DNA from: Sporosarcina sp. ANT_H38
GTDB taxonomy: Bacteria > Bacillota > Bacilli > Bacillales_A > Planococcaceae
Length of the DNA stretch: 64,000 nt
Direction of reading: 5' to 3'
Assembly (NCBI RefSeq): GCF_008369195.1
Contig: NZ_VOBC01000001.1
Coordinates: forward strand, 806,001-870,000
The translations under genes were made by a program, and so were the position numbers. Numbering within the stretch: position 1 is the stretch's first letter; every line of letters starts with the position of its first letter. The notes under the pieces were generated by a model. The model saw only the letters and a list, made by a program, of their open reading frames with translations. It did not search any database and was not told the origin of the DNA. Shown here piece after piece: positions 42,994 through 51,301 of the stretch.

Positions 42994-44733
42994 ATGACTT
43001 TAAGAAATAAGATTTTCATTACCTTTTCCTTATTACTATTACTTCCCCTTATAGTAGTTGGAATAGTTGTACAAAATATATTTATGTCTTCTAAAAGTGA
43101 AGAAGCTATTACTAAAGTTGAAAATACGATTATACAACTAAATTATAATTTAGATTTAATGTTAGAAGATGCATCAAGGTCTACAATATCAATCTTATAC
43201 AACAAAGAACTAGTTGATGTTTTAAGGGAATATGATTTGAATACCCCCGTAATCCATAAAAAGTATAGCCATATTAAATTACTTTCATTGCATTTGTCGA
43301 GTATGACCTTTAATAAAGATCAAATATACGGGATACATATATTCGCAAAAAATGGTCAATTATTTAGTCATATGGATAATTACAGAATTGAAGATCATAT
43401 TAATTTAGAAGAACAGGAATGGTATCCGAAAGTAAAGGAGCAAGAAGGCGGATGGATCACATTTTATGATGAAAATCCTATTTATTATAAAAATAACAGT
43501 GAAAAGTATGTAAGTTTCTTAAGGTTACTAAGAGATCCAGAGAATCACAATGAATTAGGGGTAGTAAGAATTGACTTTGCACCAAAGTATATAAAGGAGA
43601 TCACTGAGCAACTTGGAAGCGAGAACTGGCAAATAACCACGGTACATAATGAGCCACTAATAGGAAGCAAGAGTGACTATCTATTGTCTAGTTGCCAGAC
43701 AAATCAAAGTTGGATAAAGAGTGAGCAATCTAATCAAAAGTATTTTTGTGTTACACATACATCAAGTAAGACTGGTCTGAAAATTAGTAATGTTATACCT
43801 ATAGATTATTTATACAGTGAAATAAGTGAATTCAACAACATATTACTTTTATTAATTGGATTTTGTTTACTAATTTCTTTACTTATTTCTTACTATATGA
43901 CGAACTATCTACTAAAACCATTGGAATTATTAAAAACACGTATTAGATGGTTTCAAGAAACTAAGATATCAAATAGTAATAGCATTCAGTCTAAAAATGA
44001 ATTAGTAGAACTGCGTGTTGCCTATGATGGAATGTTATCTGATATAGATTATTTGGTTGCAGAAGTGTATGAAACAAATTTGAGAAACTCTGAAGCTGAA
44101 TATAAGGCTTTACAGTCCCAAATGGACCCACATTTTATCTTTAATACACTAGAATCAATTAACATGAAGGCAATAAATAATGATCAGTTTGAAATATCCG
44201 ACATGATTGCCGAATTAGGAAAATTAATTAGATACCGTTTGAAAAATGAAGAACAACAGATACCTTTGCAAGAAGAAATAATATTTGCAAAAACCTATGT
44301 AAGCATTATGAAAAATAGATTGGAGGATGCCCTAGATGTTAATTGGGAAGTAGAGGGGGATATCGTGGATCATTTGGTACCAAAATATATAATTCAACCA
44401 CTAATTGAAAATTCGATAATGTATGGGTACAGTAATAGAGTCAAAAGAGTTGAGATACTTGTGAAAGTAAAAATGGAAGGATCTGCTCTTACTATATCAG
44501 TTAGTGATAATGGTAATGGGATAGACCACTTCAAACTAATGGAAATACAAGAATCATTAAAATATAGTGTAATGAAAAATGATTATGGGAAAAATCATGG
44601 AAAAGTGAAAAATGGTATTGCATTATTGAATATTAATAGGCGGTTAAGACTTATTCATGGAGTTAATAGTAAGTTGTTTATTTCATCGATAGTAGGTACA
44701 GGAACTGAGGTAGAAATTATCATTAGAAAGTAG
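42994..44733 (+). CDS. YesM-type sensor histidine kinase
   Basis: 579 residues. Transmembrane helix at about 7-30, an extracellular sensing region (about 35-280), a second helix (about 285-308), a HAMP linker, then a His_kinase (PF06580) domain with the phospho-acceptor H380 in QMDPHFIFNTLES. The ATP site shows QPLIENSIMYGY and SVSDNGNGID. Members sense extracellular carbohydrates, often with the binding protein of a neighbouring importer. It is cotranscribed with the response regulator gene, ten bases away, and with importer system 2 downstream. Confidence 0.92.
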   Translation: MTLRNKIFITFSLLLLLPLIVVGIVVQNIFMSSKSEEAITKVENTIIQLNYNLDLMLEDASRSTISILYNKELVDVLREYDLNTPVIHKKYSHIKLLSLHLSSMTFNKDQIYGIHIFAKNGQLFSHMDNYRIEDHINLEEQEWYPKVKEQEGGWITFYDENPIYYKNNSEKYVSFLRLLRDPENHNELGVVRIDFAPKYIKEITEQLGSENWQITTVHNEPLIGSKSDYLLSSCQTNQSWIKSEQSNQKYFCVTHTSSKTGLKISNVIPIDYLYSEISEFNNILLLLIGFCLLISLLISYYMTNYLLKPLELLKTRIRWFQETKISNSNSIQSKNELVELRVAYDGMLSDIDYLVAEVYETNLRNSEAEYKALQSQMDPHFIFNTLESINMKAINNDQFEISDMIAELGKLIRYRLKNEEQQIPLQEEIIFAKTYVSIMKNRLEDALDVNWEVEGDIVDHLVPKYIIQPLIENSIMYGYSNRVKRVEILVKVKMEGSALTISVSDNGNGIDHFKLMEIQESLKYSVMKNDYGKNHGKVKNGIALLNINRRLRLIHGVNSKLFISSIVGTGTEVEIIIRK

Positions 44734-44742
44734 GTGATGAGG

Positions 44743-45459
44743 TTGAAAAATGTCCTGTTAGTGGATGACGAAAAAGTAATAAGAAAAGGGATAAAGAAAT
44801 TATTAGAGGATGTTATAACCGGTTACAAGGTAATGTGGGAAGCATCTAATGGTTACGAAGCTCTAGAAATTGCAAATATAGAAGTACCTGATCTTGTGAT
44901 TACTGACATTAGAATGCCTGTAATGAATGGAATTGATTTCATTTCATATTTTAAAAAGAGACATCCATTAGTTTCAGTAATCGTAATCAGTGGTCATGAC
45001 GATTTTAGCTATGTAAGAGAGGCTTTAAAATTAGGAGTGAAGGATTATTTGTTAAAACCAATAAGTCGAAGTGAGCTCGCAAGTATTCTTCAAAATATAG
45101 ATAAAGAGCATGCTAATAATAACGATTTTATTAACCCTGGAGAATCTGTGAATATAAGTAAAATTAAAGATGTTATCAAAAAGAACTTAGAAAAAGAGAT
45201 AACTTTAAATTTCATTTCAAACACGTTAAATCTTCATCCAAATTATATTAGTCAACTGTTTAAACAACAAACAAATATAAAATTATCTGATTACATAATG
45301 CAACAAAGAATAGATAAATCCAAAGAATTATTAACTCAAACTCAGCTAAAAATATATGATATTGCACATTTAGTTGGTTATGTGAATTCGAAACATTTTT
45401 CTGTGGTTTTTAAAAAAGTAGTTGGGAAGACTCCTTATCAATATAGACAAGGGATTTGA
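44743..45459 (+). CDS. YesN-type AraC-family response regulator
   Basis: About 238 residues. Receiver domain (1-120) with the phospho-aspartate in LVITDIRMPVMNG and the conserved lysine in LLKPISRSE; a C-terminal AraC helix-turn-helix pair (about 140-238; FISNTLNLHPNYISQLFKQQ, then AHLVGYVNSKHFSVVFKKVVG). It would switch on the importer genes after phosphorylation by the YesM-like kinase. TTG 44743 is the likely start, given AGGTGATGAGG in front; a GTG at 44734 adds three residues. Confidence 0.92.
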   Translation: MKNVLLVDDEKVIRKGIKKLLEDVITGYKVMWEASNGYEALEIANIEVPDLVITDIRMPVMNGIDFISYFKKRHPLVSVIVISGHDDFSYVREALKLGVKDYLLKPISRSELASILQNIDKEHANNNDFINPGESVNISKIKDVIKKNLEKEITLNFISNTLNLHPNYISQLFKQQTNIKLSDYIMQQRIDKSKELLTQTQLKIYDIAHLVGYVNSKHFSVVFKKVVGKTPYQYRQGI

Positions 45460-45501
45460 AATATCTTAATATTACAAACCTTTTCTTAATGTTAACCAAT
45501 T

Positions 45502-45515
45502 ATAAAGCGCTTTCA
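45502..45515 (+). promoter_or_regulatory. CcpA cre-like site before importer system 2
   Basis: ATAAAGCGCTTTCA; on the other strand TGAAAGCGCTTTAT, two bases from the consensus TGAAAGCGCTTTCA. It overlaps the promoter area 44 bases before the binding-protein gene, a place suited to carbon catabolite repression. Confidence 0.7.
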
Positions 45516-45558
45516 TTATTAGTATTATGGTAATAAGAAAAAGGGGGGGGGCAAGGAT

Positions 45559-46863
45559 ATGAAAAAGTATTCATTGATTTTTTTTAGTCTAATATTGATT
45601 TTTCTTGCAGCATGTAGTAGTGATGATTCAAAAGGTGAGAGTAAAGATGATGGAACACCGAAAAGTGTTGATAAAAAAGAGAATGTTGAATTGACATTTT
45701 CAATATGGGGAAACGATCAGCACGCAGAAATGTATGAGGAACTTCTAAAAGGTTTTTATGATGAAAATCCAAACATTAAAGTGAAAATTGATCTTATCCC
45801 GTTTCCAGACTATCAACAAAAGATGTCTGTACTTGCTGCAGGTAATGAATTACCAGACGTAGGTTGGGTTTCTGAAGCAATGGTCTCTCAATTTACCAAG
45901 AATGATATTTTAAGTGATATTTCAGAGTTTAGTAAGGATGACAACTTCGATATGAATGATTTTATTCCATCGACTTTAGAATTATGGAAACATGACGGAA
46001 AGCTATTAGGGTTACCGTTTTCTACACCGCCTATGATTTTATACTATAACAAAACAATGTTTAAAGAGGCCGGATTAGAAACGCCGACAGAACTAGCAAT
46101 GAAAGATGAATGGACATGGGAACAATTTGAGGAAGTTTCTAAAGCATTATCGAGTGGTGAAGGAACCAACAGGACTTATGGTGCAAGGTTGTTTAGGGAA
46201 TGGACTAACTTTGCAACGTTACCTTCTCATACAATCTCTTATGGGGGGGCAATCTTTTCCGATGATATGAAAGAGTTTACGTGGGATTCCTCTGAAGGGG
46301 TGAAGACCTTTGAAATGCTGAATCGGATGATGTTTGAGGATAAGTCACATGTACCACCAGGTGAGAATATTGAATATGAAGGCGGAAAAGTTGGAATGTA
46401 CTCCGCTATGTATAGTTATATGACAAATGCCAGAGAGATTACTGACTTCGAATGGGATATTGCCCCACTACCTAAAGGCCCTGAAGGAAGGGTACCATTA
46501 CTTGGGCAGGCTGGAATTGTTGCTTTTGAGGGTGGTAAGCATCCAGAAGAGGCAAAGGAATTATTGAAATTTTTGGCTAGTAAAGTAGGGATTCAAGCAC
46601 AATCTGTTTTCTTCGTTCCAGCAAGAAAAAGTGTACTAGAATCGGATGAATTTATCAATATCCCTAATAATCCGTCAAGAGAATCTATTCAGTTAGCGAT
46701 GATTGATCAGATGAATCATGGTTATACCTACCCATTACATGAAGACTGGACAAAGATTGAAAGTGAAATTATCAAAGGTATTGATAAGCTTTTTGCACAA
46801 ATGGAAACTCCAGCTGTAATACTTGAGCAAATGGAAAAAGATATAAAACCTTTATTAAAATAA
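45559..46863 (+). CDS. Sugar ABC importer, substrate-binding lipoprotein (system 2)
   Basis: 434 residues, SBP_bac_1 family, with lipobox LAAC (cysteine 20) and an acidic serine-rich linker. The binding domain begins near 45 with ELTFSIWGNDQHAEMYEE. The ribosome binding site lies in a long G tract. The binding protein is regulated by the adjacent YesM/YesN pair and the cre-like site. No ATPase is encoded nearby; a shared one must be used. The following hairpin probably raises its level relative to the permeases. Confidence 0.92.
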   Translation: MKKYSLIFFSLILIFLAACSSDDSKGESKDDGTPKSVDKKENVELTFSIWGNDQHAEMYEELLKGFYDENPNIKVKIDLIPFPDYQQKMSVLAAGNELPDVGWVSEAMVSQFTKNDILSDISEFSKDDNFDMNDFIPSTLELWKHDGKLLGLPFSTPPMILYYNKTMFKEAGLETPTELAMKDEWTWEQFEEVSKALSSGEGTNRTYGARLFREWTNFATLPSHTISYGGAIFSDDMKEFTWDSSEGVKTFEMLNRMMFEDKSHVPPGENIEYEGGKVGMYSAMYSYMTNAREITDFEWDIAPLPKGPEGRVPLLGQAGIVAFEGGKHPEEAKELLKFLASKVGIQAQSVFFVPARKSVLESDEFINIPNNPSRESIQLAMIDQMNHGYTYPLHEDWTKIESEIIKGIDKLFAQMETPAVILEQMEKDIKPLLK

Positions 46864-46873
46864 GAAATGCTAC

Positions 46874-46915
46874 AAGATTAAAAGTAACGGTTTCTAATTC
46901 GTTACTTTTAATCTT
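46874..46915 (+). terminator. Intra-operon hairpin after binding-protein gene 2
   Basis: AAGATTAAAAGTAACG (46874-46889) pairs perfectly with 46900-46915 across a 10-nt loop, 16 bp. It mirrors the hairpin after binding-protein gene 1, and has no long U-run. Confidence 0.75.
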
Positions 46916-46933
46916 ATAAAGGGGACATTGTAA

Positions 46934-47614
46934 ATGGAAACTACATTAAATAAGATGTTACTTTGTGAGAAAATGTCTATAATTGCAAGTCTTCCAGAGA
47001 ATCGTATAGATTTAGCGCAAGCAGCTATCGATGCAGGTGTAGATGGGCTTAAATTTCATATTAATGTTTCACATCGGGCTAGTGGGAATGAATTTAAAGA
47101 TGTAGCATATTATCTTGAGATGTTTGGAGAAGTAAGACGAAAATTTAGTGGACCAATTGGTTTAGTCATAGGTGATGAAATTGAAAAGGTACTTGGTACA
47201 AATACGAAACAGTTAAAAGAGCTAGGCTTTAACTATTATTCACTATATGCAAAAGATATTGGGTCGAAAATGCTACTTCAGAATGACTTGGAGCGGACAG
47301 TAGCAGTTAATGATAAGTTTTGTATCGAAAAGGTACGGATGATTGAGTCATTTAATATCCAGGCAGTTGAGCTGTCAATTGTTAAAAAAGAAGATTATGG
47401 AAGTCCATTGAACTTTGAAGACTTAATTACTTATAAAAGCTATCGAGATAATACAAAGCTACCACTTATTGTACCTTCTCAAAAAAATCTCGTACCAGAT
47501 GATATGGTTATTCTTCAAGAAATCGGCATAAATGCAGTTATGTTGGGGGCAGTAACAATTGGTAGTACAGTAGAGTCTATTTTTGAAAAGATTTCACGAT
47601 TCACCAAAAAATAG
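46934..47614 (+). CDS. Putative TIM-barrel enzyme, unassigned
   Basis: 226 residues. The repeat of strand-helix units (IASLPENRIDLAQAAIDAGVDGLKFHINV, FNIQAVELSIVKKE, PLIVPSQKNL, GINAVMLGA) looks like a phosphate-binding beta/alpha barrel related to NanE or HisA-type proteins; the C-terminal IGINAVMLGAVTIGSTVESIF would be the phosphate loop. It lies between the binding-protein and permease genes of importer 2, so it may act on the imported sugar or its phosphate. The exact reaction is unknown. Confidence 0.65.
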   Translation: METTLNKMLLCEKMSIIASLPENRIDLAQAAIDAGVDGLKFHINVSHRASGNEFKDVAYYLEMFGEVRRKFSGPIGLVIGDEIEKVLGTNTKQLKELGFNYYSLYAKDIGSKMLLQNDLERTVAVNDKFCIEKVRMIESFNIQAVELSIVKKEDYGSPLNFEDLITYKSYRDNTKLPLIVPSQKNLVPDDMVILQEIGINAVMLGAVTIGSTVESIFEKISRFTKK

Positions 47615-47638
47615 AATGATTATTGAGGGTGAGATAAA

Positions 47639-48547
47639 ATGCTCAGACACTTCACAAAAGGAAAAAAACTTAGTTCTAAATGGAGTGACAATATAGCAGG
47701 CTGGTTATTTGTCTCGCCTATGTTAATAGGATTTTCCATATTTATGTTTGGTCCTTTGCTATATGCTTTTTTTATAAGTTTGAATGATTGGCCATTACTC
47801 GGAGAAGAAACCTTTATAGGGATGAAAAACTACGAATCCTTGGCTAATGATCCTACATTTATTAAATCCTTAATTAATACATTATTATTCAGTTTAGGTT
47901 TAGTCCCTTTCAATATAATATTAGCAATGTTTTTAGCATCACTATTAAAAAATAAGTTTTGGGGGATTGGCTTATTTAGAACTGCTATATTTGTACCAGT
48001 AGTGACTTCGTTAATTGTTTGGTCGATTGTCTGGAAGTATTTATTGGCCTCTGAATTAGGATTTATCAATCAAATGTTAGCTTTGATTGGTATAGAAGGA
48101 CCTTCATGGCTTTTAAGTGTATCAACTGCTTTACCAGTAGTTATTTTTGTAAGTGTTCTTAAAAATGTTGGACTAAATATGATTTTATTTTTAACGGCAA
48201 TGCAACAAGTTCCAGTTGAATTATATGAAGCATCTGAGCTTGATGGTGCATCAAATTTCAGGAAATTTAGAAGCGTAACATTGCCACTAATTACTCCAAC
48301 AGTATTTTTAACTATGATTATTACTACAATTGGTGCTATGAAAGTTTTTGGACAAATCTACGTTATGACCCGAGGAGGACCAGTCGATAGCACGAAGGTT
48401 CTAGTGTACTATATTTGGGAAACTGCGTTTAAACATTTTGATATGGGCTATGCTTCAGCGTTAGCATTTGTATTGTTCTTTATCTTATTAGCATTTACTA
48501 TTCTATCTTGGATTGTTAGAAAGAGGTGGGTTTTCTATGAGGAGTAA
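47639..48547 (+). CDS. Sugar ABC importer permease 1 (system 2)
   Basis: 302 residues, six transmembrane helices, MalF/UgpA type, with EAA loop EASELDGASNFRKFRSVTLPLI and the later GQIYVMTRGGPVDST. ATG 47639 follows GAGGGTGAG. It ends inside the start of the next permease gene (overlap of eleven bases). Confidence 0.92.
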   Translation: MLRHFTKGKKLSSKWSDNIAGWLFVSPMLIGFSIFMFGPLLYAFFISLNDWPLLGEETFIGMKNYESLANDPTFIKSLINTLLFSLGLVPFNIILAMFLASLLKNKFWGIGLFRTAIFVPVVTSLIVWSIVWKYLLASELGFINQMLALIGIEGPSWLLSVSTALPVVIFVSVLKNVGLNMILFLTAMQQVPVELYEASELDGASNFRKFRSVTLPLITPTVFLTMIITTIGAMKVFGQIYVMTRGGPVDSTKVLVYYIWETAFKHFDMGYASALAFVLFFILLAFTILSWIVRKRWVFYEE

Positions 48548-49355
48548 AGGAAGCAATCTATTTAAGTATATTACTCTTTTGATAATAACATCCTTAATGA
48601 TTGGTCCTTTGTTATGGATGATTTCAACTTCTTTAAAGGAGCCCGCCAAAACGTTCACACAGTTCCTGCCTAATCCGCTAAGATGGGCAAATTATGCTGA
48701 AGTATTAGGCAATTCAACTTTTTTGAAGCAGTATTGGAATAGTATATATATATCTATATTAGTAACACTATTGGTTTTGTTGTTCTCCTCAATGGCTGGC
48801 TACGCTTTTGCTAGAATAAAATTTATGGGCAGGAATGTTATTTTTCTATTGTTATTAAGTGTACTGATGATTCCCGCAGAAGTGACTATTATTCCGTTAT
48901 TTTTATTCATGCGGGAACTTGGATTTATTAATACTCACCTTCCATTAATATTACTGCCTACATTTGGTGCTTCGGGAGCCTTTGGTGTTTTTTTAATGCG
49001 ACAGTTTTTTATTATGATACCAAAAGAATTAGAAGAGGCAGCGATAATGGATGGTTGTTCAAAGTTTAAGATTTATTGGAGAATAATGTTGCCATTATCT
49101 GTTCCAGCTCTATCCACATTGACTATATTTACATTTTTGGCAAATTGGGATGAGTTTTTATATCCACTAATATTCATAAATTCACGTGAACTCATGACAT
49201 TACCTATTGGGTTGTCACTATTTACTGATGAGACAGGTACAGCATGGCATCACTTAATGAGTGCAACAACACTAGCTACAATACCATTATTAATTATATT
49301 TTTCTTTGCCCAAAAGAAATTTATAGAAGGAATGACGGCGGGGAGTATTAAGTGA
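48537..49355 (+). CDS. Sugar ABC importer permease 2 (system 2)
   Basis: 272 residues, six helices, MalG/UgpE type, with EAA loop EEAAIMDGCSKFKIYWRIMLPL. ATG 48537 overlaps the upstream permease by eleven bases and has AGAGGTGGG in front. Last gene before the second copy of the 59-bp terminator. Confidence 0.92.
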   Translation: MRSKGSNLFKYITLLIITSLMIGPLLWMISTSLKEPAKTFTQFLPNPLRWANYAEVLGNSTFLKQYWNSIYISILVTLLVLLFSSMAGYAFARIKFMGRNVIFLLLLSVLMIPAEVTIIPLFLFMRELGFINTHLPLILLPTFGASGAFGVFLMRQFFIMIPKELEEAAIMDGCSKFKIYWRIMLPLSVPALSTLTIFTFLANWDEFLYPLIFINSRELMTLPIGLSLFTDETGTAWHHLMSATTLATIPLLIIFFFAQKKFIEGMTAGSIK

Positions 49356-49366
49356 ATATAAATGAC

Positions 49367-49425
49367 AATAAAGGCACTAGTTTTCATCGATTTTGATAGG
49401 AAGCTGTAGTGTCCTTTTATTGTTT
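49367..49425 (+). terminator. Terminator, copy 2 of an exact 59-bp repeat
   Basis: Identical over 59 bases to 42299-42357. It ends importer operon 2. Confidence 0.9.
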
Positions 49426-49440
49426 AATGAAAAAATCCAT

Positions 49441-49541
49441 CTATAAATGTTGAACAAATAGATACCTATATTAACTGAGCGAAGGCGCCTTACTAGGGAA
49501 AGGGGTATCCCTTAGGGCCATAACATATTCAATGGGATTGT
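49441..49541 (-). repeat. Dispersed repeat, copy R4 (inverted)
   Basis: On the minus strand it reads AATCCCATTGAAT...CGCTCAGTTAATATAGGTAT...TTGTTCAACATTTATAG, matching the ends of R1 and R3. The middle holds a different palindrome (AGGGATACCCCTTTCCCT). Confidence 0.65.
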
Positions 49542-49568
49542 TTATAACAACCTATCTATTTAGGAAAG

Positions 49569-51272
49569 GTGCTGTTCATCATAGACAAAATTATTTACTG
49601 GAATAATCACGAAACGATTTTGTTCGCTGTTGAAGAGTTAAGAAGGTTAATGAGAGAAGCGGGAAATGAATGTACAATCCAAGCTCGAGCAGAATTCACT
49701 TCACGTAATGAAAAAACGAATAGGGTTATCCTACTAACTACTAACGAATATCATTCTTTGAAGGATATGAAAAAAGCAATAACAATAAATGCTGATGGTT
49801 TTGCATTGGTTAGATCAGAAAATGATATGTGGATTATTGGGAATGAACCTCGTTCTATTCTCTATGGCGTATATATGTATTGTAAAAAACAGTTTGGCTA
49901 CCAGTGGATTGATTTGGAGAAAGAAACAATCGTTAACGATCATTCAGTAACGAAAGAAGAACTATATATCCATGAGCCAATGTTTGCGAGACGTGGAAAT
50001 ATTATTGAAACCATTAATGACCCTAGTTATATCAATAGTCTCATTGATTGGGGAGTTAAAAATGGTCAAAATGAATATTTTTTCACATTTTTCTTATGGG
50101 ATGAAATTAAATCGTACGTAACGCCTGCATTACGAAAACGAGATGTGCACGTAACATTAGGCGGTCATAGTTTAAGTTACTTGCTTAGAGAGATACAAAA
50201 AGACACGAATGAGAACACGCTTAAGCAAGACGAGAAACTCAAGTTCTTTGCTGAAAATACATATCTTCAGGATAAAGTCATTCAAAAAATAGTCGCTAGC
50301 TGTTTGGAAAACAAAGTGATTACTAGAATCTCGTTGTGGCCTGAAGATATCGGAATAGATGAGAAAAATGCGAGTGGATTTTTACCAACATATATTCGAT
50401 TTACTGAAAAATTGAAAGAAGCCCTTGGTAAGGAAAGTTTACAGGTAGAAGTAGAATATATTGTGTACAATGCCGGGTTATCTTGGAACATGTTGGAAAG
50501 GGAAGAGCAAACGGAAGCATCTACGCAAGTCGATGCTCTATATGCCTATTGGGGAAGGGATTATTCATCAGCCATTGATTCAAGTGAACCTAGACAAGTT
50601 AGGGCCAATCAAGCTTTACAAGATTGGAATGAGCAAACCAAAAAAGGTGGAAAATCGTTAACAGTTCTTGAGTACTATAGTGATCATTTTATGTTAACGG
50701 AGTTATTCCCTCCTCTTCTTACGAGAATAGAGCAGGATTTACGTGATTATAAACAATTGACGTTAAACGGTGTTTTAAATTTAATTGTACCGACACATCG
50801 AAAACAACAATATTCAGAGTTAGAGGTCAACTATCCTTGGAAATGGATCCACCATTTTAATAATTACGTATACTCTAGGATTGCCTGGGGTGAAAAATAT
50901 GTAGTGATTGTCGAAGAATATTTTACCGTTTTTAATGATGATAAAGCAGCATTTCACGAGATGCTGATTGAATTAGAAACACTAGTTTCACAGCATACGA
51001 AATGGAATGTTCCACTATTTCCTGCTAGAGTAGTCGATCCGGAAAAAGTCCATGAGCCAATGACTGACTTAAAGATTCCTTGCTATTTACGCGAAGTGTA
51101 TGAGCGTTTAGTAAAGTGGGATATGAAGGATATCGAATCATTGCTAGTAATTCAGACAAAGGATAACTTTAATACATTTACACCAAAAGAAATGATGTCA
51201 ATTTATTTTTATTATCTAAAAAAAGGAACCAAAATTTATTTAGATGCATGGGCATTAAAAGATGAACAATAA
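49569..51272 (+). CDS. Glycoside-hydrolase-like protein (DUF4838/GH67-like)
   Basis: 567 residues. The N-terminal 130 (ILFAVEELRRLMREAG, then DMWIIGNEPRSILYGVYMYCKKQFGYQWID) match the alpha/beta domain that precedes the barrel in alpha-glucuronidases and DUF4838 proteins; the middle (FTFFLWDEIKSYV, RISLWPEDIGID, EYIVYNAGLSWN) reads like a TIM barrel. No signal peptide is present, so it would act in the cytosol on imported oligosaccharides. The start is unclear: GTG 49569 overlaps AGGAAAGG; CTG 49572, ATC 49578 and ATA 49581 are better spaced. Substrate unknown. Confidence 0.7.
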   Translation: MLFIIDKIIYWNNHETILFAVEELRRLMREAGNECTIQARAEFTSRNEKTNRVILLTTNEYHSLKDMKKAITINADGFALVRSENDMWIIGNEPRSILYGVYMYCKKQFGYQWIDLEKETIVNDHSVTKEELYIHEPMFARRGNIIETINDPSYINSLIDWGVKNGQNEYFFTFFLWDEIKSYVTPALRKRDVHVTLGGHSLSYLLREIQKDTNENTLKQDEKLKFFAENTYLQDKVIQKIVASCLENKVITRISLWPEDIGIDEKNASGFLPTYIRFTEKLKEALGKESLQVEVEYIVYNAGLSWNMLEREEQTEASTQVDALYAYWGRDYSSAIDSSEPRQVRANQALQDWNEQTKKGGKSLTVLEYYSDHFMLTELFPPLLTRIEQDLRDYKQLTLNGVLNLIVPTHRKQQYSELEVNYPWKWIHHFNNYVYSRIAWGEKYVVIVEEYFTVFNDDKAAFHEMLIELETLVSQHTKWNVPLFPARVVDPEKVHEPMTDLKIPCYLREVYERLVKWDMKDIESLLVIQTKDNFNTFTPKEMMSIYFYYLKKGTKIYLDAWALKDEQ

Positions 51273-51301
51273 CCCTAACAGGATATGCGGAGGTTTTTCT
51301 A

